The notes: generated by a model not told the origin, from the sequence alone. Shown: positions 33,131 through 41,369, numbered from the stretch's first letter. The stretch: DNA of 64,000 nt from Actinophytocola sp049647105 (GCF_049647105.1 NZ_JBARWZ010000016.1:38276-102275); one strand, 5' to 3'. A program made the numbers and translations.

Positions 33131-33161
33131 GTCATAGCTGTTGGCTATGTCCTGTCATAGC
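33131..33161. promoter_or_regulatory. LysR-type binding site cluster
   Basis: GTCATAGC occurs at 33131-33138 and 33154-33161 with an inverted GGCTATG between (33143-33149). The first pair gives ATAGC-N5-GCTAT, which contains the T-N11-A signature of LysR sites. It is positioned upstream of yeiH and overlaps the end of the ABC permease gene. Confidence 0.55.
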
Positions 33162-33931
33162 GAACGTTGATAACGGCGGAAGGTGCGAGTCGCGATGAAG
33201 CCGGTCACCACCGCGACCACGAACAACCCGGCCAGGCGCGGGAACACCGCACCCCAGTCCTGGTCGGCCGACAGCGCCTCGCGGGACGCGACGACCGCCC
33301 AGTCGACCGGGTTGTACGACGACACGGTCTGGATCCACTCGGGCGCCGCCTCGCGCGCCATCATCGCCGAGGACAGGAACGACAGCGGCAGCGTGAGCAT
33401 CGTGGAGAACCCGATCAGCGACTCGGACGTCCGCACGATCAGCGCCATCCCGTTGGACAGGCACGCGAACGCCGCCGCCAGCAGGCACGAAGCGAGGAAC
33501 ATCACGAGGATGCCGGGGATACCGCCGGAGAACTCGGCGCCGAGCGCGAGCCCGACGAGCACCACGATGATCCCCTGCACGACGATCGTGACCGCCTGGT
33601 TGATCACCGACCCGAGCATCATCGCGCCACGACTGACCGGGGAGGCCAGCATGCGGTCCATGACGCCGCGGTCCATGTCCTCGATGAACGCCATGCCTGC
33701 CCAGCCGCTGGTGAACAGGACGGTCATGACGACGACGCCGGGGGTAAGGAAGTCGATGTAGGACCCGGCCGCGAAGCCGGGCAGCTCCACGATCCGCTTG
33801 AACAGCTGACCGAACAACAGGAGCCAGATCATCGGCTGGATCAGCATGATCACCACGAACGCCGGCTGACGCAGCGTGGACCTCAGCAGCCTGCCGGTGA
33901 GGTAGCCGGTGTGTGGCGCGAGCGTGGTCAT
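33155..33931 (-). CDS. ABC-2 type permease (DrrB-like)
   Basis: A 258-residue membrane protein with six helices and the ABC-2 pattern (QPMIWLLLFGQLFKR, YIDFLTPGVVVMTVLF, EDMDRGVMDRMLASPVSRGA, YNPVDWAVVASREAL). It is the membrane half of a DrrAB-like drug or lipid exporter. Its ATG overlaps the ATPase stop (ATGA). Confidence 0.92.
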   Translation of the reverse strand: MTTLAPHTGYLTGRLLRSTLRQPAFVVIMLIQPMIWLLLFGQLFKRIVELPGFAAGSYIDFLTPGVVVMTVLFTSGWAGMAFIEDMDRGVMDRMLASPVSRGAMMLGSVINQAVTIVVQGIIVVLVGLALGAEFSGGIPGILVMFLASCLLAAAFACLSNGMALIVRTSESLIGFSTMLTLPLSFLSSAMMAREAAPEWIQTVSSYNPVDWAVVASREALSADQDWGAVFPRLAGLFVVAVVTGFIATRTFRRYQRSL

Positions 33932-34905
33932 GCGACCGCCACCTCCGCCGAAGCCGCCGCGAACGTGCGGCCGGTGTGGCGCAGGTAGACGTCGTCGAGC
34001 GCGGGACGGGCGACGGTCACCGCCGCCACCGTCACCGCCGCTCGTTCGAGTTCCGCGAGCACCGACGGCACCGCCGAGGCGCCGTCGTCGACGCGGGCAC
34101 GGATGGTCCGGCCGGACACGGTGACCTCCCTGGCCATCGCCTCGATGGCCGTCCTGGCGTGGTCCACCGACGCGTCCGGCGCCAGGTCGATCACCACCGC
34201 GTCGCCGCGCAGCTCGCTCTTCAGCTCCTCCGGGCTGCCCTGCGCGACGAGCCTGCCCCGGTCGACGATGACGAGGTGATCGGCCAGGTGGTCGGCCTCC
34301 TCCAGGTAGTGCGTGGTGAGCAGGATCGTCAGCCGTTCGTGGGTGGCGAGCCGCGCGATCTCCGCCCACATCTCGGTGCGAGCCTGCGGGTCGAGGCCGG
34401 TGGTCGGCTCGTCGAGGAACAGCACGGATGGCCGGTGTACGAGGCCCATGGCGACGTCGAGCTTGCGCTGCATGCCGCCGGAGTACGCCCTGACCAGGCG
34501 TTTCGCGGCGCCGGTGAGGTCGAACAGGTCGAGCAGTTCGTCGACCCGCTCCTTGGCGGCGCGCCCGCGCATGCCGTGAAGGTGCGCCGCGAGCAGCAGG
34601 TTCTCCCGGCCGGTCGCCTGCCGGTCGGTGCCCGCGCCCTGCGTGACGACGCCGATCTCGCGCCGCACGTCGCCGGGCCGGGCCAGCACGTCGATCCCCG
34701 CGACGGTCGCGGCACCGCTGGTCGGCGTGGACAGGGTGGTCAGGATCTTGATGGTGGTCGACTTGCCAGCGCCGTTCGGGCCGAGCAGGCCGAACACGGT
34801 GCCGGGCGGGACGGAGAAGCTGAGCCCGTCGAGGGCCGTGACCTCTCCGTACTTCTTGACGAGGTCGACGGCCTCGATGGCCGCCGCCTCCTGTGCACGC
34901 GTCAT
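33928..34905 (-). CDS. ABC ATPase of a DrrAB-type exporter
   Basis: A 325-residue DrrA-like ATPase. Walker A GPNGAGKST is at residues 42-50, the signature YSGGMQRKLD near 140, Walker B VLFLDEPTTGLDP follows, and a C-terminal extension of about 100 residues ends in the usual LDDVYLRHTGR. ATG 34905 has AGGAGGAC upstream. It belongs to a PadR-linked exporter cassette: the padR gene lies 217 bp upstream on the same strand. Confidence 0.93.
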   Translation of the reverse strand: MTRAQEAAAIEAVDLVKKYGEVTALDGLSFSVPPGTVFGLLGPNGAGKSTTIKILTTLSTPTSGAATVAGIDVLARPGDVRREIGVVTQGAGTDRQATGRENLLLAAHLHGMRGRAAKERVDELLDLFDLTGAAKRLVRAYSGGMQRKLDVAMGLVHRPSVLFLDEPTTGLDPQARTEMWAEIARLATHERLTILLTTHYLEEADHLADHLVIVDRGRLVAQGSPEELKSELRGDAVVIDLAPDASVDHARTAIEAMAREVTVSGRTIRARVDDGASAVPSVLAELERAAVTVAAVTVARPALDDVYLRHTGRTFAAASAEVAVA

Positions 34906-35014
34906 GGACGCTGTCCTCCTGGTTCGGTGCAAACCAGACAGGTCCACGCGCACGGCTATTCTTGGGATGCAGCCTGGTGCCGTGCCTTTGCGGGGACGAG
35001 CCTGGGTTTCTGGT

Positions 35015-35046
35015 CACTGGCCGGGTGTTGCCGCACCCGGCCAGTG
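35015..35046. terminator. Perfect hairpin between padR and the ABC genes
   Basis: CACTGGCCGGGTG (35015-35027) and CACCCGGCCAGTG (35034-35046) form a perfect 13-bp stem with loop TTGCCG. It lies downstream of padR and upstream of the ABC genes, all on the minus strand, so it may terminate padR transcription or act in the leader of the ABC mRNA. Confidence 0.65.
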
Positions 35047-35070
35047 CTGTGTTCGGGTTCTCCCCCTTCG

Positions 35071-35090
35071 TATATCCGAAGTCGAGTATG
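35071..35090. promoter_or_regulatory. Candidate PadR operator 2 (ABC promoter)
   Basis: TATATCC-N6-GAGTATG resembles the padR-proximal palindrome AATACTC-N6-GAGTATT: same right half-site and same 6-bp spacer, with the left half-site degenerate. Its place upstream of the exporter genes fits repression by the adjacent PadR. Confidence 0.45.
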
Positions 35091-35122
35091 GTGGCGACGT
35101 CACCGTGACGTCAATAGTGGTG

Positions 35123-35797
35123 TCACTCCAGTCGCCAGTTGATGTCAGACTCCGGCAGTTCGCGCACCGCACGGCCCCAGTCGGCCTCACTCGGCACGCC
35201 GTCGGCGAACTCGTGCGCACGCCGCCACGCCCGGATCTCGGGCATCTCCGCCTTCACCAGCCGCTCGATCGTGGCGTGCACGAACTCCCGCTCGGCACGC
35301 CGGAGCGCCTGCGTGTAGTCGACCTCGATGGTCCACAGGTACGGCATGCCGCGCTCGGTCATGGTCGCCAGGACACCCTCGGTGGCGGCGATCTCCGCGT
35401 CCAGCCGCATGCGGCGGACCTCAAGCAGCCGCACCACCACGTCCGGGGAGAGGACCGCCATCAGCGACAACGCGGCCTCGAACTGCAGGTACTCCTTGAC
35501 CGGCACGGCAAGCAGCTCCGACATCCAGTCGACCAGCTCGATCCGGCCCGGGTCGGTGATCGCGTAGACGGTGCGCTCCGGGCGCCTGCCGTCGCGGACG
35601 GTCTCCTGCACGTCGATCAGCTTGTGCCGCACCAGCGACTCGACGACCGAGTACAGCGAGCCGTAGTTGAGCTTGATGCTCTGCTCCTTGGCCCGTTCCC
35701 GCAGCGTGCTCGACATCTCGTACGGGTGCATCGGCTTCTCCGCGAGAAGGGCGAGCACCGCGAGCGCGAGCGGGTTCGAGACCTTCCGCTTGCCCAT
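35123..35797 (-). CDS. PadR family transcriptional regulator
   Basis: A 224-residue PadR regulator. The winged helix occupies the first 90 residues (LALAVLALLAEKPMHPYEMS, LNYGSLYSVVESLVRHKLID, with the wing RRPERTVYAITDPGR), followed by the C-terminal dimerisation coiled coil typical of PadR-s2 proteins. PadR proteins commonly repress adjacent multidrug exporters and are released by the drug. A perfect inverted repeat lies just upstream of its own start. Confidence 0.93.
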   Translation of the reverse strand: MGKRKVSNPLALAVLALLAEKPMHPYEMSSTLRERAKEQSIKLNYGSLYSVVESLVRHKLIDVQETVRDGRRPERTVYAITDPGRIELVDWMSELLAVPVKEYLQFEAALSLMAVLSPDVVVRLLEVRRMRLDAEIAATEGVLATMTERGMPYLWTIEVDYTQALRRAEREFVHATIERLVKAEMPEIRAWRRAHEFADGVPSEADWGRAVRELPESDINWRLE

Positions 35798-35814
35798 GCG
35801 GTGACCTTAGCCCA

Positions 35815-35834
35815 AATACTCTGGTTCGAGTATT
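35815..35834. promoter_or_regulatory. Candidate PadR operator 1 (padR / phosphatase divergent promoter)
   Basis: AATACTC (35815-35821) and GAGTATT (35828-35834) are a perfect inverted repeat with a 6-bp spacer, placed in the 52-bp space between the divergent padR and histidine phosphatase genes. It could control both. Confidence 0.65.
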
Positions 35835-35849
35835 CGCTTGAATGGGGTC

Positions 35850-36545
35850 GTGACCAACTCAGAGGAGTACCGCCAGTTCCGCTTCACCCTGCCGCCTGGC
35901 GCGACCGAGATCCTGCTGGTCAGGCATGGTGAGTCCCAGCCGGCCCGCGAGGACCGGCCGTTCCGGAAGGTCGACGGGCAGGGCGATCCGCCGCTCGCGG
36001 CAGTCGGCGAGGAACAGGCCGAACTGGTCGCGAAGCGCCTCGAACACGAGGATCTCGACGGCATCTACGTGACGACCCTGCGCCGCACCCACCAGACCGC
36101 GGAGCCGCTGGCCAAGCGCCTCGGCCTCATCCCCGCCGTGGAGCCGGGCATGCGGGAGGTCAACCTCGGCGAGTGGGAGGGCGGCCTGTTCCGTATCCGC
36201 GTCGCGCAGCGCCATCCGGTCGCACAGCGGATGTACGAACAGGAACGCTGGGACGTGATCCCCGGCGCCGAGTCGACGGAGGACTTCACCGCCCGCATCC
36301 GCGACGCGTTGACCCGCATCGCCGCGGCGCACCCGGACCGGCGGGTCGCGGTGTTCACGCACGGCGGCACGATCGGCCAGGTGGTCTCGATGGCCACGGG
36401 GTCGCGGCCGTTCGCGTTCATCGAGGCCGACAACGCATCGATCACACAGCTCGTCGTGTGGGACGAGCGCTGGGTGATCCGCCGGTTCAACGACACCGCG
36501 CACCTGGACCCGCGTTTCACCGTGCGGACGGAGCCGCTGAACTAG
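35850..36545 (+). CDS. Histidine phosphatase family protein (phosphoglycerate mutase-like)
   Basis: A 231-residue branch-1 histidine phosphatase. The catalytic LVRHGESQP is near residues 24-32, the second Arg in TTLRRTHQTAEPL, the acid/base Glu in REVNLGEWEGG and the second His in VFTHGGTIGQV. The reaction is phosphate-ester hydrolysis; the substrate is unknown. GTG 35850 is preferred over TTG 35838 because the palindrome and promoter lie immediately upstream. A textbook terminator follows at 36594. Confidence 0.9.
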   Translation: MTNSEEYRQFRFTLPPGATEILLVRHGESQPAREDRPFRKVDGQGDPPLAAVGEEQAELVAKRLEHEDLDGIYVTTLRRTHQTAEPLAKRLGLIPAVEPGMREVNLGEWEGGLFRIRVAQRHPVAQRMYEQERWDVIPGAESTEDFTARIRDALTRIAAAHPDRRVAVFTHGGTIGQVVSMATGSRPFAFIEADNASITQLVVWDERWVIRRFNDTAHLDPRFTVRTEPLN

Positions 36546-36593
36546 GACAGGCAGCTCGACGCTCCGACAAGCTGGAGCTGTCGAAAAGACATT

Positions 36594-36631
36594 GCCCTCG
36601 CACCGGGATTCCCTGGTGCGAGGGCATTTTC
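36594..36631 (+). terminator. Rho-independent terminator
   Basis: TGCCCTCGCACC (36594-36605) pairs with GGTGCGAGGGCA (36616-36627) and is followed by TTTT. It ends the histidine phosphatase transcript. Confidence 0.9.
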
Positions 36632-36873
36632 CTGCGCGGATACACACCGATTTTTCCGGAAGTTGCACCGCTCCCCTGATCAGGTACTCATTGCCGACAA
36701 ACCGCGTTGTAAGTTGCGCACGCCAAGCTAATCCCGGCAGTCTGTTGACACACCAGCCCGGTCTCCACACCCGCACTCCCGCGGACCGGGCACCTCGGCG
36801 GACGGTGCGTCGTAGAGCGGTTCCCCCGTGCGCTCCGGCGTACCGTCCGCCCCCGAAAACCCTTGGGGAGCAT

Positions 36874-37158
36874 GTGAGTGCTGAGCACGACCGTCTCTTG
36901 GCGGTGGTCGCACCGCTCCGAGCGGCAGGCTGGGTCTTCGTGCCCACCAGCCTCGCCGCACCGACCGAAGGCGGCACCGTCGACGCGCTTTTCGGCCTGC
37001 ACACCCACGGCGACCTCGAGGACAACGTACAGGTGTGGGAGAAATGGGCGGTAGCCTCGCGGCTGCGCAAAACCCGCAACTGTGAAACACCGACGTGGCA
37101 CAGTTTCGGACGCGCCGACGACATTGTCCGAGAACTCCTGGAACTACAACCCGAATGA
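36874..37158 (+). CDS. Small protein of unknown function
   Basis: A 94-residue soluble protein (MSAEHDRLLAVVAPLRAAGW ... RADDIVRELLELQPE). GTG 36874 has a good GGGGAG site 4 nt upstream; the longer open frame upstream reads as non-coding and crosses the terminator region. No family recognised; composition is balanced and coding-like. It is followed by the second 22-bp repeat array and converges on the LamG gene. Confidence 0.6.
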   Translation: MSAEHDRLLAVVAPLRAAGWVFVPTSLAAPTEGGTVDALFGLHTHGDLEDNVQVWEKWAVASRLRKTRNCETPTWHSFGRADDIVRELLELQPE

Positions 37159-37203
37159 CACATTCCAGTTAGCACATACACCACACACCCCCCGTACCAA
37201 AAC

Positions 37204-37369
37204 CCGCGAGTCCACGGTTCGGAACCCGCGAGTCCACGGTTCGGGACCGGTGAGTTGGGGTTTCGGGCACTGACGCTGTCAGACGCGAAACGCCAACTCA
37301 GGGGTCCTCAACCGTGGACTCGCGGGTCCTCAACCGTGGACTCGCGGGTTTTGGGCCGTGGGCTCGCGG
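37204..37369. repeat. Inverted array of 22-bp repeats, element B
   Basis: Left-arm units start CCGCGAG at 37204 and 37226 with a degenerate third near 37247. Right-arm inverse units have their CTCGCGG (or CTCAGGG) core at 37297, 37319, 37341 and 37363, exactly 22 bp apart. The unit sequence is the same as in element A at 18187-18440. It fills the space between the convergent 36874 gene and the LamG gene. Confidence 0.88.
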
Positions 37370-37371
37370 GG

Positions 37372-38295
37372 TTAGTTGTGGTTGTACTGGGCTCGGATTT
37401 CCCTTGGGGTTGCTGCTCGGTCCAGGAAGATCAGTTCGTCCATGCGGCAGTTGCACGGGTTTCGTTCGACGTTGTTCTGGGGGAAGCTGCCGCCGATCTT
37501 GATGCCGCGCGGGTCCGTCGCCGTCGTCACGTCCGGCTCCGGTTCGCCTGCCAGGAGCCACGGGTCACCGGTGATCGTGTAGAAGCCGTCGAGCGCGCGA
37601 CCGTTGCGGTACAACGCCATCTCACCCGTGTCGAAGTCGTACGTCGCCGCCAGGTGCACCCACTGCCCCTGCGGCAGGACCTCCTGCCACGGCGCCGACG
37701 CCGCGAACGTCTGCGACGCCCCGCCGTCGACCCGCCTGCCCAGCGCGACCACCTTCAGCTCGCCGTTCACGTTGATGACCTCGAGCAGTGCACGCACCGC
37801 GTGCCCCTCGGAGTCACCGGTGAGCACACCGGCCAGCCCGATCGCGTTGTAGTAGTCGGCAGGATCCTCGGTCACCGTGTTCAGACTGGGATTGACGCCG
37901 GTCGTCTTGAACCAGCCCATCACGGTGATCTCGCGGGCCGCGTTGAACGCCCGCAGCGACGGCACGCCGGTTTCCGAGTACACGCCGGCCTTCCAGTCGT
38001 CGTTGCTCGCGACGGCCGAGTTCTGCCCGGTCTGCAGTGCGTGCCGGATCCCGTCCCGCACCCTCGGCGCACCGTTGACCAGCTGCAGGTCGGTGCCCGA
38101 CCGGCCCCGGTCCCGCTCGACCGCGCCACCCGACGCCGGGTGCTCGAAGTCGTAGTAGGCCACGAGGTCCCTGGCCAGCGACGGGACCACGCCCGGCCGG
38201 TGCCCCGCGTCCGCCGTGGGAACGGCGGACACGGGCACCGCGCCGGACAGCGTCGCGAGCGACACGCACGCAAGCGCGATCACCAGTCGGCGCAT
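37372..38295 (-). CDS. Secreted LamG/concanavalin-type domain protein
   Basis: A 307-residue exported protein. Signal peptide MRRLVIALACVSLATLSGAV ends near residue 24. The rest is one LamG-like jelly-roll domain (LVAYYDFEHP, EITVMGWFKT, WVHLAATYDFDTGEMALYRNG, MDELIFLDRAATPREIRAQYN). Such domains bind carbohydrates. It follows the sugar dehydrogenase gene by 5 bp and is surely cotranscribed with it. Confidence 0.87.
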   Translation of the reverse strand: MRRLVIALACVSLATLSGAVPVSAVPTADAGHRPGVVPSLARDLVAYYDFEHPASGGAVERDRGRSGTDLQLVNGAPRVRDGIRHALQTGQNSAVASNDDWKAGVYSETGVPSLRAFNAAREITVMGWFKTTGVNPSLNTVTEDPADYYNAIGLAGVLTGDSEGHAVRALLEVINVNGELKVVALGRRVDGGASQTFAASAPWQEVLPQGQWVHLAATYDFDTGEMALYRNGRALDGFYTITGDPWLLAGEPEPDVTTATDPRGIKIGGSFPQNNVERNPCNCRMDELIFLDRAATPREIRAQYNHN

Positions 38296-38300
38296 GACGA

Positions 38301-40370
38301 TCACGCCGCCGTGCCGGTGACGCGGAAGTCCCGCGCCCGTCCGATGTTGTCGAACGAGCCGAACCCGGTCCGGCCCACACCGAACGTGTGGTCCACGGCC
38401 GTCATGAGCAGCTTCCCGTCCACGCGGACCGAGATCTCGCCGGAGTCCGCGCAGTGGGTGACGCTCACGTCGTGCCACGCAGTGTCGGTGATCCCGGGCG
38501 GCGCGCCGCGTGACATCACCTCGCTCCACTGGTCGTCGATCCGCAACCGGTCGGCGTTGTTCACCGCGAAGATCCCGTTGTGCGGGTAGATCGTGTTGTC
38601 GGTCGACACGTGCGCGTAGTAGAACTCCGTGTCGGACTTGTACCCGAACACCACGATCACGTCGCGGTTGGTCACCTCGACCGGGGTGTCGAGCCGGACC
38701 TTCGTGTCGACGCGGACGTTCGAAAGCTCGGGCCCCTTGTTCAGGACCGCGTACTCGAACGGCCTGCGCGGGCCGGGACGTTCCGCGCCCGCCTCGGCGA
38801 GGATCACGCTGTCGCCGCGGAACTGCCATTTGGCCGGCGTCACCGGCGACCACGAGTCCGCGCCGCCCGACCCGGAGACCCGGGTGTGGCCGACCTTGCA
38901 GCTCGCGAACCGCTTGGTACCGGTCACCTTGTAGATCTTGCCGTTGGCCTTGGCGATCAGGAACGGCTCGCCCCGCGCGTCCTGACCGAACCGCAGGTCC
39001 ACCCGCGCGTCGCCGACGAGCTGCTTGAAGTCGGTCCGCTGGCCGTTGGCGTACACCTGGAGCTGGTGTATCTGCGCCATCGGGCCGCCGCGGCGCATCT
39101 CGCTCGCCTCGGTGTAGAAGATCCGGCCGTCGACGAGGTCGGTGAACAGGTACTTGCCGCGCAACTCGGCAATGGCGCCGCGGTAGACGAAGCCGCCGCT
39201 GATGGCGTGCCCGGAGTCGGAGCACAGCGGGTGCCCCGGCGGCGGGTTGTGGTCGAACGCGGCGACCGGGTAGTCGTAGCCGTACTGCGCGTCGTCCGCG
39301 GGCAGCGGGTACACGCCGCACTCGGGGTCGCCCCGCTTGTAGACGAACGGGCCTTCGCGCTCGCTCCAGCCGTAGTTGTCGCCGGGCCGGACGTCATGCA
39401 CCATCTCGATGCGGTGCTCGCCGATGTGCCCCAGGTACAGGCGGCCGGTCGACCGGTCCCAGCTGAACCGGTGCGGGTCGCGCATGCCGATCGCGTAGAT
39501 CTCGCCGAGCGCGCCCGGCGTGCCGACGAACGGGTTGTCCGCGGGGATGCCGAACTGGCCGCCGGTCCCGTTGCTGCCCAACGGGTTGATGCGCAGGATC
39601 TTGCCGTACGGGTTGGTGAGCTGCTGCGGCTCGGTCGTCGTCGCACCCGCGCCGCCGTCACCGGAGGCGACGTAGAGGACAGCGTAGTCGCGACTGCCCG
39701 GCCGGGCGTACGGGTTGAAGTCGATCTGCTGGATTGCGTGGACCTGGCGGGCCTCGGCGATCCGCACGATCTCGCGGCGGGTGCCGCTGAACGTGTTGGC
39801 CGTCGGATCGGTCGCCGTCCACTCGTTGATGATCGAGTGCAGGAACGGGCTCGCGGTGTGCGACGGCCAGGTCGTCGGCTTGGTCAGCGCGGGGCCGTTC
39901 TCGGTGTGCACCGTGTAGAACTTGCCGTTGCGCTTGAAGTCCGGGTGGAACGTGATGAACCCGGAGCCGCTGCCGAGGCCGCGACCGGAGAAGAAGTCGG
40001 GGAACAGCGCCTTGAAGTCCACGTAGATGTGCTGCGTGCCCGGGGTGTCGCGGTTGACCAGGTAGACGCGGCCGTTGAGGTCCGGCACGTACAGGCGGCC
40101 GGAGCCGTCTGGCACCTCGCCGAGGTGGTTGATCCGCGCGTGCCTGATCAGCCGGAGGTCCGGCGGTGGGTCGGGCGGCGGCGGGGTCAGCTCGGTCTTG
40201 GGGAACTGCGCGAACTCCGCGACCGTGAGCCCGAGGCTCGACGGGATCGGGTCCGGCAACGGGTCCTGGATCGGTTCGTCGGCTTGTGCCACCGCGCTCG
40301 GGGGCACCGCGAGGCCTGCCGCGACCACCGCACCGGCGATCGCTACCAGCCATCGTCTGGGTTTCGACAT
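38301..40370 (-). CDS. Secreted PQQ-type sugar (glucose/sorbosone) dehydrogenase with C-terminal LamG-like domain
   Basis: A 689-residue exported protein. The signal peptide covers about residues 1-32. Residues ~70-470 form the six-bladed beta-propeller of the GSDH family (INHLGEVPDGSGRLYVPDLN, LYVASGDGGAGATTTEPQQL, GMRDPHRFSWDRSTGRLYLG, GEHRIEMVHDVRPGDNYGW). The last ~200 residues look like a concanavalin-type sugar-binding domain. It probably oxidises an extracellular sugar or polysaccharide end. ATG 40370 follows a long LacI-like palindrome. Confidence 0.88.
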   Translation of the reverse strand: MSKPRRWLVAIAGAVVAAGLAVPPSAVAQADEPIQDPLPDPIPSSLGLTVAEFAQFPKTELTPPPPDPPPDLRLIRHARINHLGEVPDGSGRLYVPDLNGRVYLVNRDTPGTQHIYVDFKALFPDFFSGRGLGSGSGFITFHPDFKRNGKFYTVHTENGPALTKPTTWPSHTASPFLHSIINEWTATDPTANTFSGTRREIVRIAEARQVHAIQQIDFNPYARPGSRDYAVLYVASGDGGAGATTTEPQQLTNPYGKILRINPLGSNGTGGQFGIPADNPFVGTPGALGEIYAIGMRDPHRFSWDRSTGRLYLGHIGEHRIEMVHDVRPGDNYGWSEREGPFVYKRGDPECGVYPLPADDAQYGYDYPVAAFDHNPPPGHPLCSDSGHAISGGFVYRGAIAELRGKYLFTDLVDGRIFYTEASEMRRGGPMAQIHQLQVYANGQRTDFKQLVGDARVDLRFGQDARGEPFLIAKANGKIYKVTGTKRFASCKVGHTRVSGSGGADSWSPVTPAKWQFRGDSVILAEAGAERPGPRRPFEYAVLNKGPELSNVRVDTKVRLDTPVEVTNRDVIVVFGYKSDTEFYYAHVSTDNTIYPHNGIFAVNNADRLRIDDQWSEVMSRGAPPGITDTAWHDVSVTHCADSGEISVRVDGKLLMTAVDHTFGVGRTGFGSFDNIGRARDFRVTGTAA

Positions 40371-40400
40371 GTCCGCCCACTTCCGTGTGGGTTCGATGTG

Positions 40401-40436
40401 GTCAGGAAAGCGCTTTCCGGCAAGCGCTTTCCTGAC
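40401..40436. promoter_or_regulatory. Large inverted repeat with LacI-type GAAAGCGCTTTC core
   Basis: GTCAGGAAAGCGCTT and AAGCGCTTTCCTGAC are perfect 15-bp arms around TCCGGC. The left arm with the first loop bases contains GGAAAGCGCTTTCC (40405-40418), a palindrome of the kind bound by LacI/GalR family repressors. It lies 31 bp upstream of the dehydrogenase start, between it and the divergent deoR-type gene. Confidence 0.75.
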
Positions 40437-40544
40437 CCTACCGACGGCCTCCACCTGGACGCAATACTCCGAACCGGCCGATCGGATGCTGCACTCAACC
40501 GATCAAACTCGGGCACGTTCGATCATGCATGGCGCATGTTCGGG

Positions 40545-40550
40545 TTAGGG
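40545..40550 (+). promoter_or_regulatory. Leaderless-type -10 box TAGGGT
   Basis: TAGGGT lies a few bases (7 or fewer) before GTG 40558 of the DeoR-type regulator with no Shine-Dalgarno sequence between. Confidence 0.5.
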
Positions 40551-40557
40551 TCGTCCC

Positions 40558-41340
40558 GTGTTCGCCGCCGAACGTCGCCAGCGCATCCTCGATCTCGTCC
40601 GGTCCAGCGGGGCCATCTCCCTGCGCGAACTCGCGCGCCAGGTCGAGACGTCCGAGGTCACGGTGCGCCGCGACCTGCGGGCCCTCGCCGCGCAGGGTCT
40701 GCTGGACCGCCACCACGGCGGCGCCGCGCTGCCGGGCGGGCTGTCGCACGAGCCGACGTACTCGGAGAAGGCGCTGGTCGCCGCCGACGCGAAGGCCGCG
40801 ATCGCGGCGCTGGCCGCGGCTCTGGTGGCCGACGGCGACGCGATCGTCGTCGGCGCGGGGACCACCACCCAGGCGTTCGCGGCGCGCCTGACGCGGCACA
40901 CCGAGCTGACGGTCGTGACGAACTCCCTGCTGGTGGCGACGGGCCTGGCAGGCGCGCGGGGCGTGGACGTGGTGGTCACCGGCGGCACCCTGCGCGGCTC
41001 GATCCACGCGCTGGTCGGGGGCACCACGGAGCAGGCGCTCGCGACGGTGCAGGGCACGCGCGCGTTCATCTCCGGGAACGGCCTGACCGCGGCCCGAGGA
41101 CTGTCGACGCCGAACCTGACGGTCGCCGGTGTCGACCGCGCGCTGGCGGCGGCCGCGGACGAGGTGGTCGTGCTGGCCGACCACACGAAGATCGGCACCG
41201 AGGCGCTGCTGCAGACCGTGGCGCCGGAGGACATCCAGCACGTGGTGACGGACGACGCGTCCGACCCGGCAGAGCTGGATGCGTTGCGGGAACTGGGAAT
41301 CACGATCCACGTAGCCACGACGGCAGCCAACGCGTCATAG
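40558..41340 (+). CDS. DeoR/GlpR family transcriptional regulator
   Basis: A 260-residue DeoR regulator. The N-terminal helix-turn-helix is FAAERRQRILDLVRSSGAIS then LRELARQVETSEVTVRRDLR (residues 2-40); the C-terminal DeoRC sensor domain has the sugar-phosphate binding pattern IVVGAGTTTQAFA and VVTNSLLVATGLA. DeoR proteins respond to phosphorylated sugars. It lies between a sugar dehydrogenase operon and a furanose importer operon, either of which could be its target; the importer is downstream on the same strand. Confidence 0.93.
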   Translation: MFAAERRQRILDLVRSSGAISLRELARQVETSEVTVRRDLRALAAQGLLDRHHGGAALPGGLSHEPTYSEKALVAADAKAAIAALAAALVADGDAIVVGAGTTTQAFAARLTRHTELTVVTNSLLVATGLAGARGVDVVVTGGTLRGSIHALVGGTTEQALATVQGTRAFISGNGLTAARGLSTPNLTVAGVDRALAAAADEVVVLADHTKIGTEALLQTVAPEDIQHVVTDDASDPAELDALRELGITIHVATTAANAS

Positions 41341-41369
41341 TCGGCACGTCGTCGGCGGGGCGATTCGAT

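Noticed and set aside
33155..34905. Antibiotic biosynthesis cluster around the DrrAB genes
   Set aside because: No polyketide synthase, NRPS, terpene or RiPP biosynthetic core gene is present; the exporter is a stand-alone resistance-type cassette.
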